Positions 9,047 to 18,727 of a stretch of 64,000 nucleotides of DNA are shown piece after piece; positions within the stretch are counted from its first letter, which is position 1; the number at the start of each line of letters is the position of its first letter. This DNA is from Tenacibaculum finnmarkense genomovar ulcerans (lineage in GTDB: Bacteria; Bacteroidota; Bacteroidia; Flavobacteriales; Flavobacteriaceae). The stretch is taken from contig NZ_OENE01000007.1 of NCBI RefSeq assembly GCF_900239495.1, positions 62,001 to 126,000 on the forward strand, written 5' to 3'. Made by a program: the position numbers and the translations under genes. Below the pieces are notes generated by a model, which was not told the origin of the DNA, made no database searches, and saw only the letters and a list, made by a program, of their open reading frames with translations.

Positions 9047-11059
9047 ATGGCTTTAGATTCAAAAATTCCAAAAGGTCCAATTAAAGATAAATGGACAGAT
9101 TATAAAAATAAGATTGATTTAGTAAACCCTGCAAACAAACGTAATATTGATGTTATTGTTGTTGGTACAGGATTAGCTGGTGGGTCTGCTGCTGCAACCT
9201 TAGCCGAATTAGGTTATAATGTAAAAGCATTTGCTTATCAAGATTCTCCACGTAGAGCGCATTCAATTGCAGCACAAGGAGGAATTAATGCAGCAAAAAA
9301 TTATCAAGGTGATGGTGATTCTTTCTACCGATTATTTTACGATACCGTAAAAGGTGGAGATTACCGTTCACGTGAGGCAAACGTATACCGTTTGGCTGAA
9401 GTTTCTGCAAATATTATTGATCAATGTGTGGCACAAGGAGTTCCTTTTGCTCGTGATTATGGTGGATTATTAGACAACCGTTCATTTGGTGGAGTTTTAG
9501 TTTCTAGAACTTTTTATGCAAAAGGACAAACAGGACAACAATTATTATTAGGAGCATATTCAGCTATGAACCGTCAAATTGCTCGTGGAAAGATTGAAAT
9601 GTTCAATCGTCATGAAATGTTAGACGTTGTTAAAGTTGATGGAAAAGCCCGTGGAATTATTGCCCGTGATTTAATTACAGGTAAAATCGAGCGTCATTCA
9701 GCACACGCCGTAGTTATTGCTACTGGTGGATACGGAAATGTATATTTCTTATCAACAAATGCAATGGGGTCAAACGCAACTGCAGCTTGGAAAATTCATA
9801 AAAAAGGAGCATTTTTTGCAAACCCTTGTTATACGCAAATTCACCCTACTTGTATTCCTCGTTCAGGTGATTATCAATCGAAATTAACCTTGATGTCAGA
9901 ATCACTACGTAATGACGGTCGTATTTGGGTTCCTAAAAACATGGAAGATGTAATGGCAATTAGAGAAGGTCGTAAAAAACCAACTCAATTATCAGAAGAA
10001 GAAAGAGATTATTATTTAGAAAGAAGATACCCTGCCTTTGGTAACTTAGTACCTCGTGATGTTGCCTCTCGTGCAGCAAAAGAACGTTGTGATGCTGGTT
10101 ACGGAGTAAATGCAACTGGTGAAGCAGTGTATTTAGATTTTAAATCGGCAATTACTCGTTACGGAACAGAACAAGCAAAATTACAACATATAACAAATCC
10201 TTCGGAAGCAAAAGTTTACGAATTAGGAAAAGGAATCATAGAAGCAAAATATGGTAACCTATTCCAAATGTATGAGAAAATTGTTGATGAAAATCCGTAC
10301 GAAACACCAATGATGATTTATCCTGCAACACACTATACAATGGGTGGTGTTTGGGTTGATTATAACTTAATGACAACTGTTGATGGATTGTACTGTATTG
10401 GAGAAGCAAATTTCTCTGACCATGGTGCAAACAGGTTAGGAGCTTCTGCATTAATGCAAGGTTTAGCCGATGGATATTTCGTATTACCTTATACTATTGG
10501 AGATTATTTATCGAACGATATTCGTACAGGAAAAATTTCTACCGATACTAAAGAATTTGAAGAAGCTGAAAAAGAAGTTACCGATCGTGTAAATTTCTTT
10601 ATCAATAATAAAGGAACACATTCTGTTGATTATTACCACAAAAAATTAGGTGTAATTATGTGGGAAAAATGTGGAATGGCTCGTAATGAAAAAGATTTAA
10701 AATCAGCAATGGTTGAAATTAAAGCATTACGTGAAGATTTCTGGAAAAACGTAACAGTTCCTGGTGATGCAAACGAAATGAATCCTGAATTAGAGAAAGC
10801 TGGTCGTGTGGCTGATTTCCTTGAATTAGGGGAGTTATTCGCCAAAGATGCTTTAGATAGAAAAGAATCATGTGGAGGTCACTTTAGAGAAGAATCTGCA
10901 GAAACAGATGGACCTCAAAAAGGAGAAGCAAAACGTAATGATAAAGATTACGCTTATGTTGCTGCTTGGGAATATAAAGGTGAACCAGCTGCTGCGGTTT
11001 TACACAAAGAAGAATTAGAGTTTAACGATATTGAACTAAAACAACGTTCATACAAATAA
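9047..11059 (+). CDS. sdhA: Succinate dehydrogenase flavoprotein subunit
   Basis: Catalytic subunit oxidising succinate to fumarate with covalently bound FAD. The 670 residues match the long Bacteroidota form. The N-terminal dinucleotide fold is [12 protein letters not shown] near residue 40. The FAD-attachment region is [12 protein letters not shown], with the linking histidine. The substrate-site HPT motif (QIHPTCIP) and the conserved capping-domain arginines follow. The segment [17 protein letters not shown] near 460 is typical of the C-terminal FAD contacts. It lies between sdhC (12 bases upstream) and sdhB (nine bases downstream) in one operon. Assignment is secure. Confidence 0.97.
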   Translation: MALDSKIPKGPIKDKWTDYKNKIDLVNPANKRNIDVIVVGTGLAGGSAAATLAELGYNVKAFAYQDSPRRAHSIAAQGGINAAKNYQGDGDSFYRLFYDTVKGGDYRSREANVYRLAEVSANIIDQCVAQGVPFARDYGGLLDNRSFGGVLVSRTFYAKGQTGQQLLLGAYSAMNRQIARGKIEMFNRHEMLDVVKVDGKARGIIARDLITGKIERHSAHAVVIATGGYGNVYFLSTNAMGSNATAAWKIHKKGAFFANPCYTQIHPTCIPRSGDYQSKLTLMSESLRNDGRIWVPKNMEDVMAIREGRKKPTQLSEEERDYYLERRYPAFGNLVPRDVASRAAKERCDAGYGVNATGEAVYLDFKSAITRYGTEQAKLQHITNPSEAKVYELGKGIIEAKYGNLFQMYEKIVDENPYETPMMIYPATHYTMGGVWVDYNLMTTVDGLYCIGEANFSDHGANRLGASALMQGLADGYFVLPYTIGDYLSNDIRTGKISTDTKEFEEAEKEVTDRVNFFINNKGTHSVDYYHKKLGVIMWEKCGMARNEKDLKSAMVEIKALREDFWKNVTVPGDANEMNPELEKAGRVADFLELGELFAKDALDRKESCGGHFREESAETDGPQKGEAKRNDKDYAYVAAWEYKGEPAAAVLHKEELEFNDIELKQRSYK

Positions 11060-11068
11060 GAAGATATT

Positions 11069-11815
11069 ATGAATTTAACACTTAAAGTTTGGCGTCAAAA
11101 AAACGCAAGTGATAAGGGAAAGATGGTCGATTACCAAGTAACCGAGATTTCTGAGCATATGTCTTTCTTAGAAATGATGGACGTACTTAATGAGCAAATA
11201 ATCAATAAAGGTGATGAGCCTATCGCATTTGACCATGATTGTCGTGAAGGAATTTGCGGAATGTGTTCTATGTATATTAACGGTGAAGCCCATGGTCCTG
11301 ATAGAGGTATTACTACCTGTCAGTTACACATGCGTATGTTTAAAGATGGCGATACTATTACAATTGAGCCATTTAGAGCAGCAGCTTTTCCTGTAATTAA
11401 AGATTTAGTCGTTGACAGAATGGCTTTTGAGCGTATTCAACAAGCAGGTGGATATATTTCTGTAAATACTTCAGGAAATACCCAAGATGCCAACGCAATT
11501 CCTATTCCTAAAAAAGATGCTGATGACGCAATGGACGCAGCAACTTGTATTGGTTGTGGTGCTTGTGTTGCAACTTGTAAAAACTCATCGGCAATGTTAT
11601 TTGTTGGAGCTAAAGTAAGTCAATTTGCTTTATTACCACAAGGACAGGTTGAAGCTACCGATCGTGTATTAAACATGGTAGCTCAAATGGATGCTGAAGG
11701 TTTTGGAAACTGTACAAATACAGGAGCTTGTGAAGTGGAATGCCCTAAAGGAATTTCATTAGAAAACATCGCTCGTATGAATACAGAATTTATGAAAGCA
11801 AGTTTAAAAGGATAG
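11069..11815 (+). CDS. sdhB: Succinate dehydrogenase iron-sulfur subunit
   Basis: Electron-transfer subunit linking SdhA flavin to SdhC haem. The 248-residue protein has an N-terminal 2Fe-2S domain (CREGICGMC with a later TTCQLH cysteine), then a C-terminal domain with [11 protein letters not shown] for the 4Fe-4S cluster and [14 protein letters not shown] for the 3Fe-4S cluster. It closes the sdhCAB operon and is followed by a strong terminator 22 bases downstream. Length and cysteine pattern agree with Bacteroidota complex II. Confidence 0.97.
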   Translation: MNLTLKVWRQKNASDKGKMVDYQVTEISEHMSFLEMMDVLNEQIINKGDEPIAFDHDCREGICGMCSMYINGEAHGPDRGITTCQLHMRMFKDGDTITIEPFRAAAFPVIKDLVVDRMAFERIQQAGGYISVNTSGNTQDANAIPIPKKDADDAMDAATCIGCGACVATCKNSSAMLFVGAKVSQFALLPQGQVEATDRVLNMVAQMDAEGFGNCTNTGACEVECPKGISLENIARMNTEFMKASLKG

Positions 11816-11836
11816 ATTCTTTTAGATATAGATTGA

Positions 11837-11868
11837 AAATCCCGAGTTTATACTCGGGATTTTTTTGT
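11837..11868 (+). terminator. Intrinsic terminator of sdhCAB
   Basis: A ten-base perfect stem AAATCCCGAG / CTCGGGATTT with a six-base loop runs into seven T residues. Confidence 0.9.
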
Positions 11869-11911
11869 TTAATTTTATCAATAATTTACTAACAAATTTA
11901 TCTAAACAATT

Positions 11912-12877
11912 ATGAAGATATCACATTTTTTAAGCATCGCTATTTTAGTGGTTGCGGTTACTTCTTGTAAATCAGAAATACAAGAAAATACGGCAACAGT
12001 TCCTGTTGTACTAACAACAAATCCAACTACAGAAGTGCCTACATACGGGTTTACATCCGAAGTAATTTTAAATGATATTAAGGTTTTATCTTCGGATGAT
12101 TTTGAGGGTAGAAAAACAGGAACTCTAGGGGCTACAAAAGCTAAAAATTACATAAAAGAACGTTTTAAAAGTTTAAATGTAACCCCGCTTACTGAAAATT
12201 TTGAACAAGCTTTTTCTTTTACTAACGGAACAAAAACCTATAAAGGAATTAATGTTTTAGGGCTTATTAAAGGAACAGCAAACACCGATAAATACATTGT
12301 TTTGTCGGGGCATTACGATCATTTAGGTGTTATTGACGGTAAAATATTTAATGGTGCTGATGACAACGCTTCAGGGGTTGCAGCATTACTAGGATTTGCA
12401 GAATACTTCAAAAAAAATCCACCGAAACACAACGTTATACTAGCTGCTTTTGATGGCGAAGAACTTGGCTTAAAAGGGGCATATCATTATATAAAAAACC
12501 CTGTAATTTCTTTAGATAAAATAGTATTGAACTTAAATTTCGATATGATTTCGAGAAGCGATAGTAAAGAATTATACGCCGTAGGAACACGTTATACTCC
12601 TATGTTAAAACAAACAATAACATCATTAAATAAAGTTGGAGAAGTTGAATTACTTATAGGGCATGAAGGTTTAGATAGCTTAGAAAATTGGACAAATTCA
12701 AGCGATCACGCAGCATTTTATAAAAAGGAAATTCCGTTTATATATTTTGGAGTTCCTGACCATAAAGATTATCATAAAGCTACAGATACTTATGATAAAA
12801 TAAATAAAAAATTTACTTTAGAGGCTATTCAAACAATCATCAGTGTTTTTGCAAAATTAGACGCTAAAGAATTGTAA
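11912..12877 (+). CDS. M28 family zinc aminopeptidase lipoprotein
   Basis: Secreted di-zinc peptidase of family M28. The 321-residue protein begins with a lipoprotein signal (VAVTSC, Cys19). Zinc-site motifs are all visible: His134 and Asp136 in GHYDHLG, the GADDNASG aspartates near 150, Glu183/Glu184 in DGEELG, Asp211 in FDMISR, and His266 in SSDHAAF. The substrate is likely the N-terminus of peptides, but M28 enzymes also include glutaminyl cyclase-like members. CKSEIQE after the lipidation site is acidic, compatible with surface export. It has its own transcription unit between sdhB and a bidirectional terminator. Confidence 0.9.
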   Translation: MKISHFLSIAILVVAVTSCKSEIQENTATVPVVLTTNPTTEVPTYGFTSEVILNDIKVLSSDDFEGRKTGTLGATKAKNYIKERFKSLNVTPLTENFEQAFSFTNGTKTYKGINVLGLIKGTANTDKYIVLSGHYDHLGVIDGKIFNGADDNASGVAALLGFAEYFKKNPPKHNVILAAFDGEELGLKGAYHYIKNPVISLDKIVLNLNFDMISRSDSKELYAVGTRYTPMLKQTITSLNKVGEVELLIGHEGLDSLENWTNSSDHAAFYKKEIPFIYFGVPDHKDYHKATDTYDKINKKFTLEAIQTIISVFAKLDAKEL

Positions 12878-12910
12878 AATAATTTCTAAATAGCTTTATT
12901 TTAAAGCCAA

Positions 12911-12948
12911 AAAAAAGCCTATTGATTTTAAAATCAATAGGCTTTTTT
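12911..12948. terminator. Bidirectional terminator (M28 / endonuclease I genes)
   Basis: A perfect stem of AAGCCTATTGATTTT paired with its complement, flanked by A6 and T6, sits between two convergent genes and can terminate both. Confidence 0.9.
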
Positions 12949-12963
12949 AATATTTGTAGATAC

Positions 12964-14343
12964 TTATTTCCAAGTATTGCTAGCACTAGCTCCACCCCAA
13001 GTTAGGGTAACTAAATATGGATTGTCAATAAAAGGATTTCTATTTCCTTGTACTTTTGCAATAGTGTTATTTCGTTGTTTTTCGAAATCAGAAACAGGAT
13101 CTTCTTTGTTCCATTTTAAGAATAATTCTTTCGAACCAACTTTATCAAAAGTTTCGCCATATCTAGCGTTTAGGTAAAAAACCATTCTGGCAACATCTCC
13201 TTTCCACTGATCTCCAGGATACCAAGCATTATTATCTTTTTTAGCAACACCACTTCCGTCAATAAATGGAAGGTTTGATCTTCTGGTGTTTACTTTGTCA
13301 TCACACGATCTTAAATGGTGTAAATCGGTTCTTGATATCGCATGATTTGCAGAAGCAAGTTTTGATTGTGGATATATATGCTCTGTATTGTAGGTTTGTG
13401 TTTGATGAGGGTTAGAACCAGAAGTATATTCTCTTCTATCTCTACTTTCACCAGTGTACATTAATACTACATTGTCTGTATTGTTTAAATCTTCATCCGC
13501 ATTGTATAAATATTTATGTCTGTCGGTATATTTTAAGATGTTTGAATGCGATCTTTTTAATAAATCTTTCAGGGCTTCATAATTACTTTGCGTATCGTTT
13601 ACAAAAGAAACACCACTATAATAAGCCGCTAATTCCGCAGGAATATTAAAAGCAATTGCCTTTATAACATTTACCGTAATTGTTGCGGTAGCACATGAAT
13701 TTGTAGGGTCGTTATCACAAATAGTGTAGGTAAAGGTGTCTTTCCCTAAAAAATCAGCTAAAGGAGTATAGCTAATTGTTCCATCGGCATTTAAAACGAC
13801 TGTTGCATTTGAAGCCTCTGTATTTATTGATTCAATTTTAGCACCATCAATTAGCACATCGTTATCAAGGTAACTACTAATTATAAGCGCTGAATTAATT
13901 CCTGTATTATAAATATCATCGACAGCCTGGGGAGTTCCTTTGTCAGAAACGCTAATACTTACAGTTGCTGTTTCACAAATATCAGGGGTATCTTTACTGC
14001 AAATAGTGTAGGTAAAAGTATCTATTCCTGAAAAGTTTTTAGCAGGAGTATAGGTGTAAAGTTCACGTTCTCTTTCTATGCTTCCGTTGTTTGTAGTTTT
14101 TGCATCAAAAGTAACAGTAATACTACCTCTAGATGAATATTCATCATTCGATAAAAAACTTGGTAATTCAATAACGGTGTTTTCAATAGCTTTAAAAGCA
14201 TCGTCTTTTGCTACTATTTTTTCAGTTTCAGTTTCAGTTTCAGTTGGTATTGGTTCTGGTTTTATAATATCTTCTGTGTTTCCGCCACAGTTTATAAGGA
14301 ATAAGGTTGCAAACCCTAATAATAATACTCTTTTCATCATCAT
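12964..14343 (-). CDS. Endonuclease I family lipoprotein with Ig/cadherin-like domains
   Basis: Secreted DNA/RNA-degrading enzyme. The N-terminus is a lipoprotein signal (LFLINC, Cys19; the three consecutive Met codons leave the exact start open by two residues). A Thr/Glu linker follows, then two bacterial cadherin-like or Ig-like repeats (about 43-132 and 136-226), each ending in TFTYTIC and ITV/VSISV strands. The endonuclease I domain occupies about 232-459, with NTEHIYPQS around His322 and DLHHLRSCD. The C-terminus shows no obvious type IX secretion domain. The 459-residue length reflects the added modules; E. coli EndA is about 235. A role in using extracellular DNA is an inference. Confidence 0.88.
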   Translation of the reverse strand: MMMKRVLLLGFATLFLINCGGNTEDIIKPEPIPTETETETEKIVAKDDAFKAIENTVIELPSFLSNDEYSSRGSITVTFDAKTTNNGSIERERELYTYTPAKNFSGIDTFTYTICSKDTPDICETATVSISVSDKGTPQAVDDIYNTGINSALIISSYLDNDVLIDGAKIESINTEASNATVVLNADGTISYTPLADFLGKDTFTYTICDNDPTNSCATATITVNVIKAIAFNIPAELAAYYSGVSFVNDTQSNYEALKDLLKRSHSNILKYTDRHKYLYNADEDLNNTDNVVLMYTGESRDRREYTSGSNPHQTQTYNTEHIYPQSKLASANHAISRTDLHHLRSCDDKVNTRRSNLPFIDGSGVAKKDNNAWYPGDQWKGDVARMVFYLNARYGETFDKVGSKELFLKWNKEDPVSDFEKQRNNTIAKVQGNRNPFIDNPYLVTLTWGGASASNTWK

Positions 14344-14367
14344 GTTAATAGTTGTTAATGGTTGTTG

Positions 14368-14976
14368 TTAAATAATTTTATCGTGTACTTTTGTGGGGGT
14401 ATGATTATTCCAAACTGTCAATATATCAGTAGCTACACTAGCGCCACTACCAGCAGCAATTGCAAACTGACTGCGCCAACCCGCTAAGGTTCCACAAACA
14501 TATAATCCTTGTTTTATTAAATGATTAAAATTACGAAGCTGTATGCGATCTTTCATCACATTTGCCCTGATATGTCGTTCAACATACTGCTCTAAACCTG
14601 CTATTTCAAAAGGTTTTGAATAATTTAAAGCGATGACCACTTTTTTGCTGAGGTATTCTTGTTTATTTGTACTAATTTTATATCCGTTTTCATCATCTAA
14701 AACAGCCAATACCTTTTCGTTTTCAATTTGAATTACGTTAGGATATTGTGCTTTTAATTGTGTTTTTCCTTCAATTAAAATATCTTTACCTAATTTCCCT
14801 TCAGGCAATCCTAATACATTGTTAAATAGGGCATTTTGTAAATGAGATGTCTTTTGGTGTAATAAAATTCCTATTTTTTTATCTTTAGCATAAGCTTTTT
14901 TATGTGCCGATCCTAAAACCAAGGCACATTGCATGCCCGAAACACCTCCTCCAATAATTAATACGTCAAAAATCAT
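14368..14976 (-). CDS. Minimal FAD-dependent oxidoreductase (thioredoxin reductase-like)
   Basis: A 202-residue flavoprotein. The N-terminus has the FAD Rossmann motif LIIGGGVSGMQ, and the C-terminus has the second FAD segment GLYVCGTLAGWRSQ followed by GSGASVATDI, as in thioredoxin reductase. The central NADPH-binding domain and its CxxC active site are missing: about 100 residues are absent compared with TrxR, yet the two FAD halves join in frame. It therefore looks like a compact family rather than a broken gene. It abuts marC with no spacing (marC stop next to this ATG), so the two form an operon. Electron donor and acceptor are unknown. Confidence 0.75.
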   Translation of the reverse strand: MIFDVLIIGGGVSGMQCALVLGSAHKKAYAKDKKIGILLHQKTSHLQNALFNNVLGLPEGKLGKDILIEGKTQLKAQYPNVIQIENEKVLAVLDDENGYKISTNKQEYLSKKVVIALNYSKPFEIAGLEQYVERHIRANVMKDRIQLRNFNHLIKQGLYVCGTLAGWRSQFAIAAGSGASVATDILTVWNNHTPTKVHDKII

Positions 14977-15561
14977 TTATGCTAATAATACTTTAATGTT
15001 TTCGGCAAATAATCGAACAGCAATTGCTAATAAAATTACTCCAAAAACCTTTCTAATAATTTTAATTCCGTTATTTCCTATAAATTTTTCAATTTTTGGA
15101 GATGTTTTCAATACAACATAGATAACTAATACGTTTAATAAAACAGCAATAATTATGTTTGATATATGAAATTCAGCACGTAAAGATAAAAGAGTTGTTA
15201 AACTTCCTGGTCCTGCAATTAATGGAAAGGCAAGTGGAAAAACAGTCGCTGTTAAAGTTTCTTCGTCATCATCATCTTTATATAAAGTAATTCCTAAAAT
15301 CATTTCTAAGGCGATAAAAAATAAAATAAATGCGCCTGCAACAGCAAAAGAATGTACATCAACACCAATTAAGCTTAATAACTGTTTACCAACAAATAAA
15401 AATAAAATCATTATAAAACCAGCAATAACAGATGCTTTTTCTGATTGTATATGCCCTACTTTTTTACGTAAGTCAATAATAATAGGGATGTTTCCAATAA
15501 TATCAATTACCGCAAACAGTACCATAAAGGCTGTTAAAATTTCTTTGAAGTTAAAATCCAT
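14977..15561 (-). CDS. MarC family integral membrane protein
   Basis: A 194-residue membrane protein of the MarC/UPF0056 family. Six hydrophobic helices are visible, with the family-typical segments FAVIDIIGNIPI near the N-terminus and FPLAFPLIAGPGSLTTLL in the middle. Transport function is often assumed but not established for the family. It is the first gene of a two-gene unit with the flavoprotein that follows directly. A TAnnTTTG element lies 20 bases upstream. Confidence 0.9.
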   Translation of the reverse strand: MDFNFKEILTAFMVLFAVIDIIGNIPIIIDLRKKVGHIQSEKASVIAGFIMILFLFVGKQLLSLIGVDVHSFAVAGAFILFFIALEMILGITLYKDDDDEETLTATVFPLAFPLIAGPGSLTTLLSLRAEFHISNIIIAVLLNVLVIYVVLKTSPKIEKFIGNNGIKIIRKVFGVILLAIAVRLFAENIKVLLA

Positions 15562-15581
15562 AATATTTTGTTTTTCAAGCG

Positions 15582-15589
15582 CAAAATTA
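15582..15589 (-). promoter_or_regulatory. -7 promoter element, marC operon
   Basis: The minus strand reads TAATTTTG, a TAnnTTTG match giving a leader of about 15 bases before the marC ATG. No -33 element identified. Confidence 0.4.
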
Positions 15590-15671
15590 TATAAAGTAAT
15601 GTTACAATCTAGTATTTTTGCAGCTAAATTTTATGTGAAGTTATTGTTAACTTCCAACTTAAACTATTTTT

Positions 15672-16268
15672 ATGTTCCAATTAGGAAAAACTTTAGTATC
15701 AGAAAGTATTATAGATACTGACTTTGTTTGTAATATTTCTGCCTGTAAAGGTGCTTGTTGTATTGATGGTGATGCTGGTGCGCCATTAGAAAAAGAGGAA
15801 ACAAAAATTTTAGAGGATATTTATCCTCAAATCAAACCTTTTTTACGTAAAGAAGGTATTGAGGCTATTGAAAAGCAAGGCACTTGGATTACTGGTGATT
15901 TTGGCGAATTAGAAACGCCTTTAATCAACGGTGCAGATTGTGCCTATGTTATTTTTGATGATAAAAACACTGCTTTATGTGCTATTGAAGAAGCGTATAA
16001 TCAAGGAATTGTCGATTGGAAAAAACCTGTTTCTTGTCATTTATATCCTGTTCGAATTAAGCAATACAGTGAATTTTCGGCAGTAAATTATGATAAATGG
16101 GATATTTGTGATGATGCTTGTTCTTTAGGAAAAGAATTACAAGTACCTGTTTATAAGTTTGTAAAACAAGCCTTAGTTAGAAAATTTGGGCAAAACTGGT
16201 ATGACGAATTAGAAGAAGTAGCCGAAAAAAGAATAAAAGAGCAAGAGCGTAAAAGAGTAAAAGAATAA
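15672..16268 (+). CDS. DUF3109 family protein
   Basis: A 198-residue cytosolic protein I recognise as DUF3109, widespread in Bacteroidota. It has many conserved cysteines (CNISACKGACC, ADCAY, SCHLYP, CDDACS), which suggest a bound iron-sulfur cluster or zinc, as in the related YkgJ-type metal-binding proteins. The tail is a charged helix rich in Lys, Arg and Glu. It is divergent from marC and stands alone before a bidirectional terminator. The biochemical role is not known to me. Confidence 0.85.
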   Translation: MFQLGKTLVSESIIDTDFVCNISACKGACCIDGDAGAPLEKEETKILEDIYPQIKPFLRKEGIEAIEKQGTWITGDFGELETPLINGADCAYVIFDDKNTALCAIEEAYNQGIVDWKKPVSCHLYPVRIKQYSEFSAVNYDKWDICDDACSLGKELQVPVYKFVKQALVRKFGQNWYDELEEVAEKRIKEQERKRVKE

Positions 16269-16307
16269 TAGAAAAAGAGAATAAGAGTGTAATTTTTTTT
16301 TTTTAAT

Positions 16308-16337
16308 AAAAAACGACGCTATTTCAGCGTCGTTTTT
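16308..16337. terminator. Bidirectional terminator (DUF3109 / M1 peptidase)
   Basis: AAAACGACGCT pairs with AGCGTCGTTTT around a short loop, between convergent genes, with A and T runs on the two sides. Confidence 0.9.
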
Positions 16338-16370
16338 TGTTTTTATTGATTTTGAAATACTTTTATGCGG

Positions 16371-18245
16371 TTATTTTACGCTAAAGCTGTCATTATCTAA
16401 ATTAATATCCGCCATTAATTTTGAAGGATTAATTTCTACTGATTTTACTATTTTAGACGCAGTAAAACTATAGGTTGGATGTGCAAAAGTCCAATCTTCA
16501 ATAACGGTTGCTGTTGTTGGCTTTTCGCCACGCATCATACGTAAAGGAATGTTAAAAGATTCTTTTGATCCATCGGTATAAACAACCAAAACATCAATAG
16601 GCATTGGCATTTGCCCGATTCTTTCTAAGGTAATTTCTTTTCCTTTTACCGATTTTACACCATAATCAATCGTATGTGTGGTTTGTGTCCATTCGTTTAA
16701 AAACCAATCTAAATGAATTCCTGAAACTTTTTCAGCCGTTCTTTTAATATCGTTTGGTGCAGGGTGTTTAAAAGAAAAATCAGTAAAATATTTCTTTAAA
16801 GTTTTTGCCGTATTTTCTTTTCCGATGATATATTCTAAATGCGTTAAGAAAATATTTCCTTTCGAATAACTTCCCATTCCGTACGCCATATTTGTATGAA
16901 AACGATCGGCATGTGTCGATAGCGATTCTTCTAACTTATTTTTTACTACATAATTGTAATATCTGTAAGAACCAGTATGTGGGTTTTTATCATTTTTACC
17001 AGAGATAACATTTTCTGCTTTATTAGAAATATAAGTTGTAAAACCTTCATCCATCCAAGAATGTTTCGTTTCATTAGATGCTAATAAAAACTGAAACCAA
17101 GTATGTGCTAATTCATGCGCTGTAACGCCAAATAAGCTTCCCCATTTACGTTTTCCTGTAATTAAAGTACTCATTGCGTACTCCATTCCACCGTCACCAC
17201 CTTGAATAACTGAATATTGTTTATAAGGATATTGCCCAATATGCTTGCTGAAATACGTCATTAATTCCGCTGTTTTAGGCTGTAATTTTTTCCAGTTTTT
17301 TCTGAAATTACTAGGTAAATCATTTTTATATAAAAAATGCAAATCGATACCATTTTTCATGGTATAAATATCGTGCGTATAATTCGGATCGGCAGCCCAA
17401 GTAAAATCGTGTACATTTGGAGCAGTAAATTTCCAAGTTAATTTTTTAGTTGATGGAATATTTAAAGCCGATTTTTTGTTTTCATATCCATGCCCAACTT
17501 CCTGCGGATTTTGAAGATATCCAGTTCCTCCAACGGTATAATTTTTATCGATATGAAGTGTTACATTAAAATCACCCCAAACACCGTGAAATTCACGTCC
17601 TAAATACGGAGGTGTGTGCCATCCTTCGAAATCATATTCAGCCATTTTAGGGTACCATTGTGCCATTGACAATGCCACACCTTCTTCGCTATTTCTTCCT
17701 GAACGACGTATTTGAGCAGGTACTTGTGCATCAAAAATCATATCAAAAGTTACGCTTTCACCAGGTAAAATTTCCTTGTTTAAGGTAACCTCTAAAATAG
17801 TTCCAACAGTTTGATGTTTTACAGCTGCACCGTTTTGTTTTAATGAATTTACTTTGATGTATCCAATTTCTGTAGGCGATAGTTTACTAATTCTATTTCC
17901 GACTCTTTTATCAGGATCTTTAATATTTTGTGAACGCACATCCATTTGAGAATTTGGCTGAAACGCATTAAAATACAAATGATAAAACACCTTATTTAAT
18001 TTATCGGGTGAATTATTAGTGTACACTAATTGCTGAATTCCTTTATATTGAAAGGTTTTTACATCCATATCAATATCCATATTATAAGCAACATGTTGTT
18101 GCCAATAATTTTGACTTACAGGCGTATTTGCTGTTTTAGCGATGTTGTTTTTAATAGATTTTTTTACTTCATTATTTGTTGTTGAACTTGTAGAGGCACA
18201 AGAAATCATCGACAATAATGAAAGTCCTAAGATTATTTTTTTCAT
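16371..18245 (-). CDS. M1 family metallopeptidase lipoprotein
   Basis: Secreted zinc aminopeptidase-like enzyme of 624 residues. Lipobox SMISC gives Cys16. The N-terminal beta-domain (about 50-290) leads to a gluzincin domain with GGMEYAM at 352-358 (in place of the usual GAMEN exopeptidase motif), zinc ligands His377 and His381 in HELAH, and Glu400 in MDEGF. The catalytic glutamate is Glu378. It lacks the large helical C-terminal domain of PepN, as is usual for short Bacteroidota M1 proteins. A small membrane protein gene ends one base upstream of its start, so they are probably cotranscribed. Confidence 0.93.
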   Translation of the reverse strand: MKKIILGLSLLSMISCASTSSTTNNEVKKSIKNNIAKTANTPVSQNYWQQHVAYNMDIDMDVKTFQYKGIQQLVYTNNSPDKLNKVFYHLYFNAFQPNSQMDVRSQNIKDPDKRVGNRISKLSPTEIGYIKVNSLKQNGAAVKHQTVGTILEVTLNKEILPGESVTFDMIFDAQVPAQIRRSGRNSEEGVALSMAQWYPKMAEYDFEGWHTPPYLGREFHGVWGDFNVTLHIDKNYTVGGTGYLQNPQEVGHGYENKKSALNIPSTKKLTWKFTAPNVHDFTWAADPNYTHDIYTMKNGIDLHFLYKNDLPSNFRKNWKKLQPKTAELMTYFSKHIGQYPYKQYSVIQGGDGGMEYAMSTLITGKRKWGSLFGVTAHELAHTWFQFLLASNETKHSWMDEGFTTYISNKAENVISGKNDKNPHTGSYRYYNYVVKNKLEESLSTHADRFHTNMAYGMGSYSKGNIFLTHLEYIIGKENTAKTLKKYFTDFSFKHPAPNDIKRTAEKVSGIHLDWFLNEWTQTTHTIDYGVKSVKGKEITLERIGQMPMPIDVLVVYTDGSKESFNIPLRMMRGEKPTTATVIEDWTFAHPTYSFTASKIVKSVEINPSKLMADINLDNDSFSVK

Positions 18246-18246
18246 A

Positions 18247-18651
18247 TTAAATTGATTTAATACCTATTGCTGTTAGGGTCTTTTTTAAGCTTTTTAACTC
18301 GGTTTTATTTTTCAATTTTGAAAAACTTCTTGTTTTGCCATTTTTTAACTTTAAAGCAATACGTTCTATTCCTGAATTTTCTTTGATTTCTAATCCTTCA
18401 ATTTCAGTAAGTTTATACGTTTTTTTCCAAGATTTTTTAAGTAGATAAAAAAGCACTGCAACAAGCGATCCGAAGCCAAGTAATGCCATAAAAATAAAGA
18501 GCATTTCATTTTTATCAAAAGAAATATAAAATAATTGAACACTCATATTAAGTACGTTCACTAGCATTAATACAATAATTAGCCATGAATGTGTAGGAAC
18601 GTCATCTTTAATGCTTATTTGTTGAGTTTCTTTATTAAACGCTAACTGCAT
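18247..18651 (-). CDS. Small membrane protein of unknown function
   Basis: A 134-residue protein I do not recognise. Residues about 22-45 and 50-71 form two hydrophobic helices (SWLIIVLMLVNVLNM and FIFMALLGFGSLVAV). The rest is a basic cytosolic tail, in which LKLKNGKTRSFSKLKNK resembles a small beta-rich PH-like domain. It ends one base before the M1 peptidase gene and is likely its operon partner; whether the two proteins interact is open. Confidence 0.7.
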   Translation of the reverse strand: MQLAFNKETQQISIKDDVPTHSWLIIVLMLVNVLNMSVQLFYISFDKNEMLFIFMALLGFGSLVAVLFYLLKKSWKKTYKLTEIEGLEIKENSGIERIALKLKNGKTRSFSKLKNKTELKSLKKTLTAIGIKSI

Positions 18652-18667
18652 AGGTTGTTTTTATAAC

Positions 18668-18709
18668 AAAAAAAGAGCATCAAAACTTTAAAAATCAATG
18701 CTCTTTTTT
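18668..18709 (-). terminator. Intrinsic terminator of S8 peptidase gene
   Basis: AAAAAAGAGCAT pairs with ATGCTCTTTTTT across a 17-base loop. The T run on the minus strand lies on the downstream side of the S8 gene. Confidence 0.7.
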
Positions 18710-18727
18710 ATCTTCTATATTATTTTT

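Noticed and set aside
14368-14976. Pseudogene call for the short flavoprotein
   Set aside because: The frame is intact, both FAD motifs are present, and the gene abuts marC exactly, so a compact functional protein is more likely.
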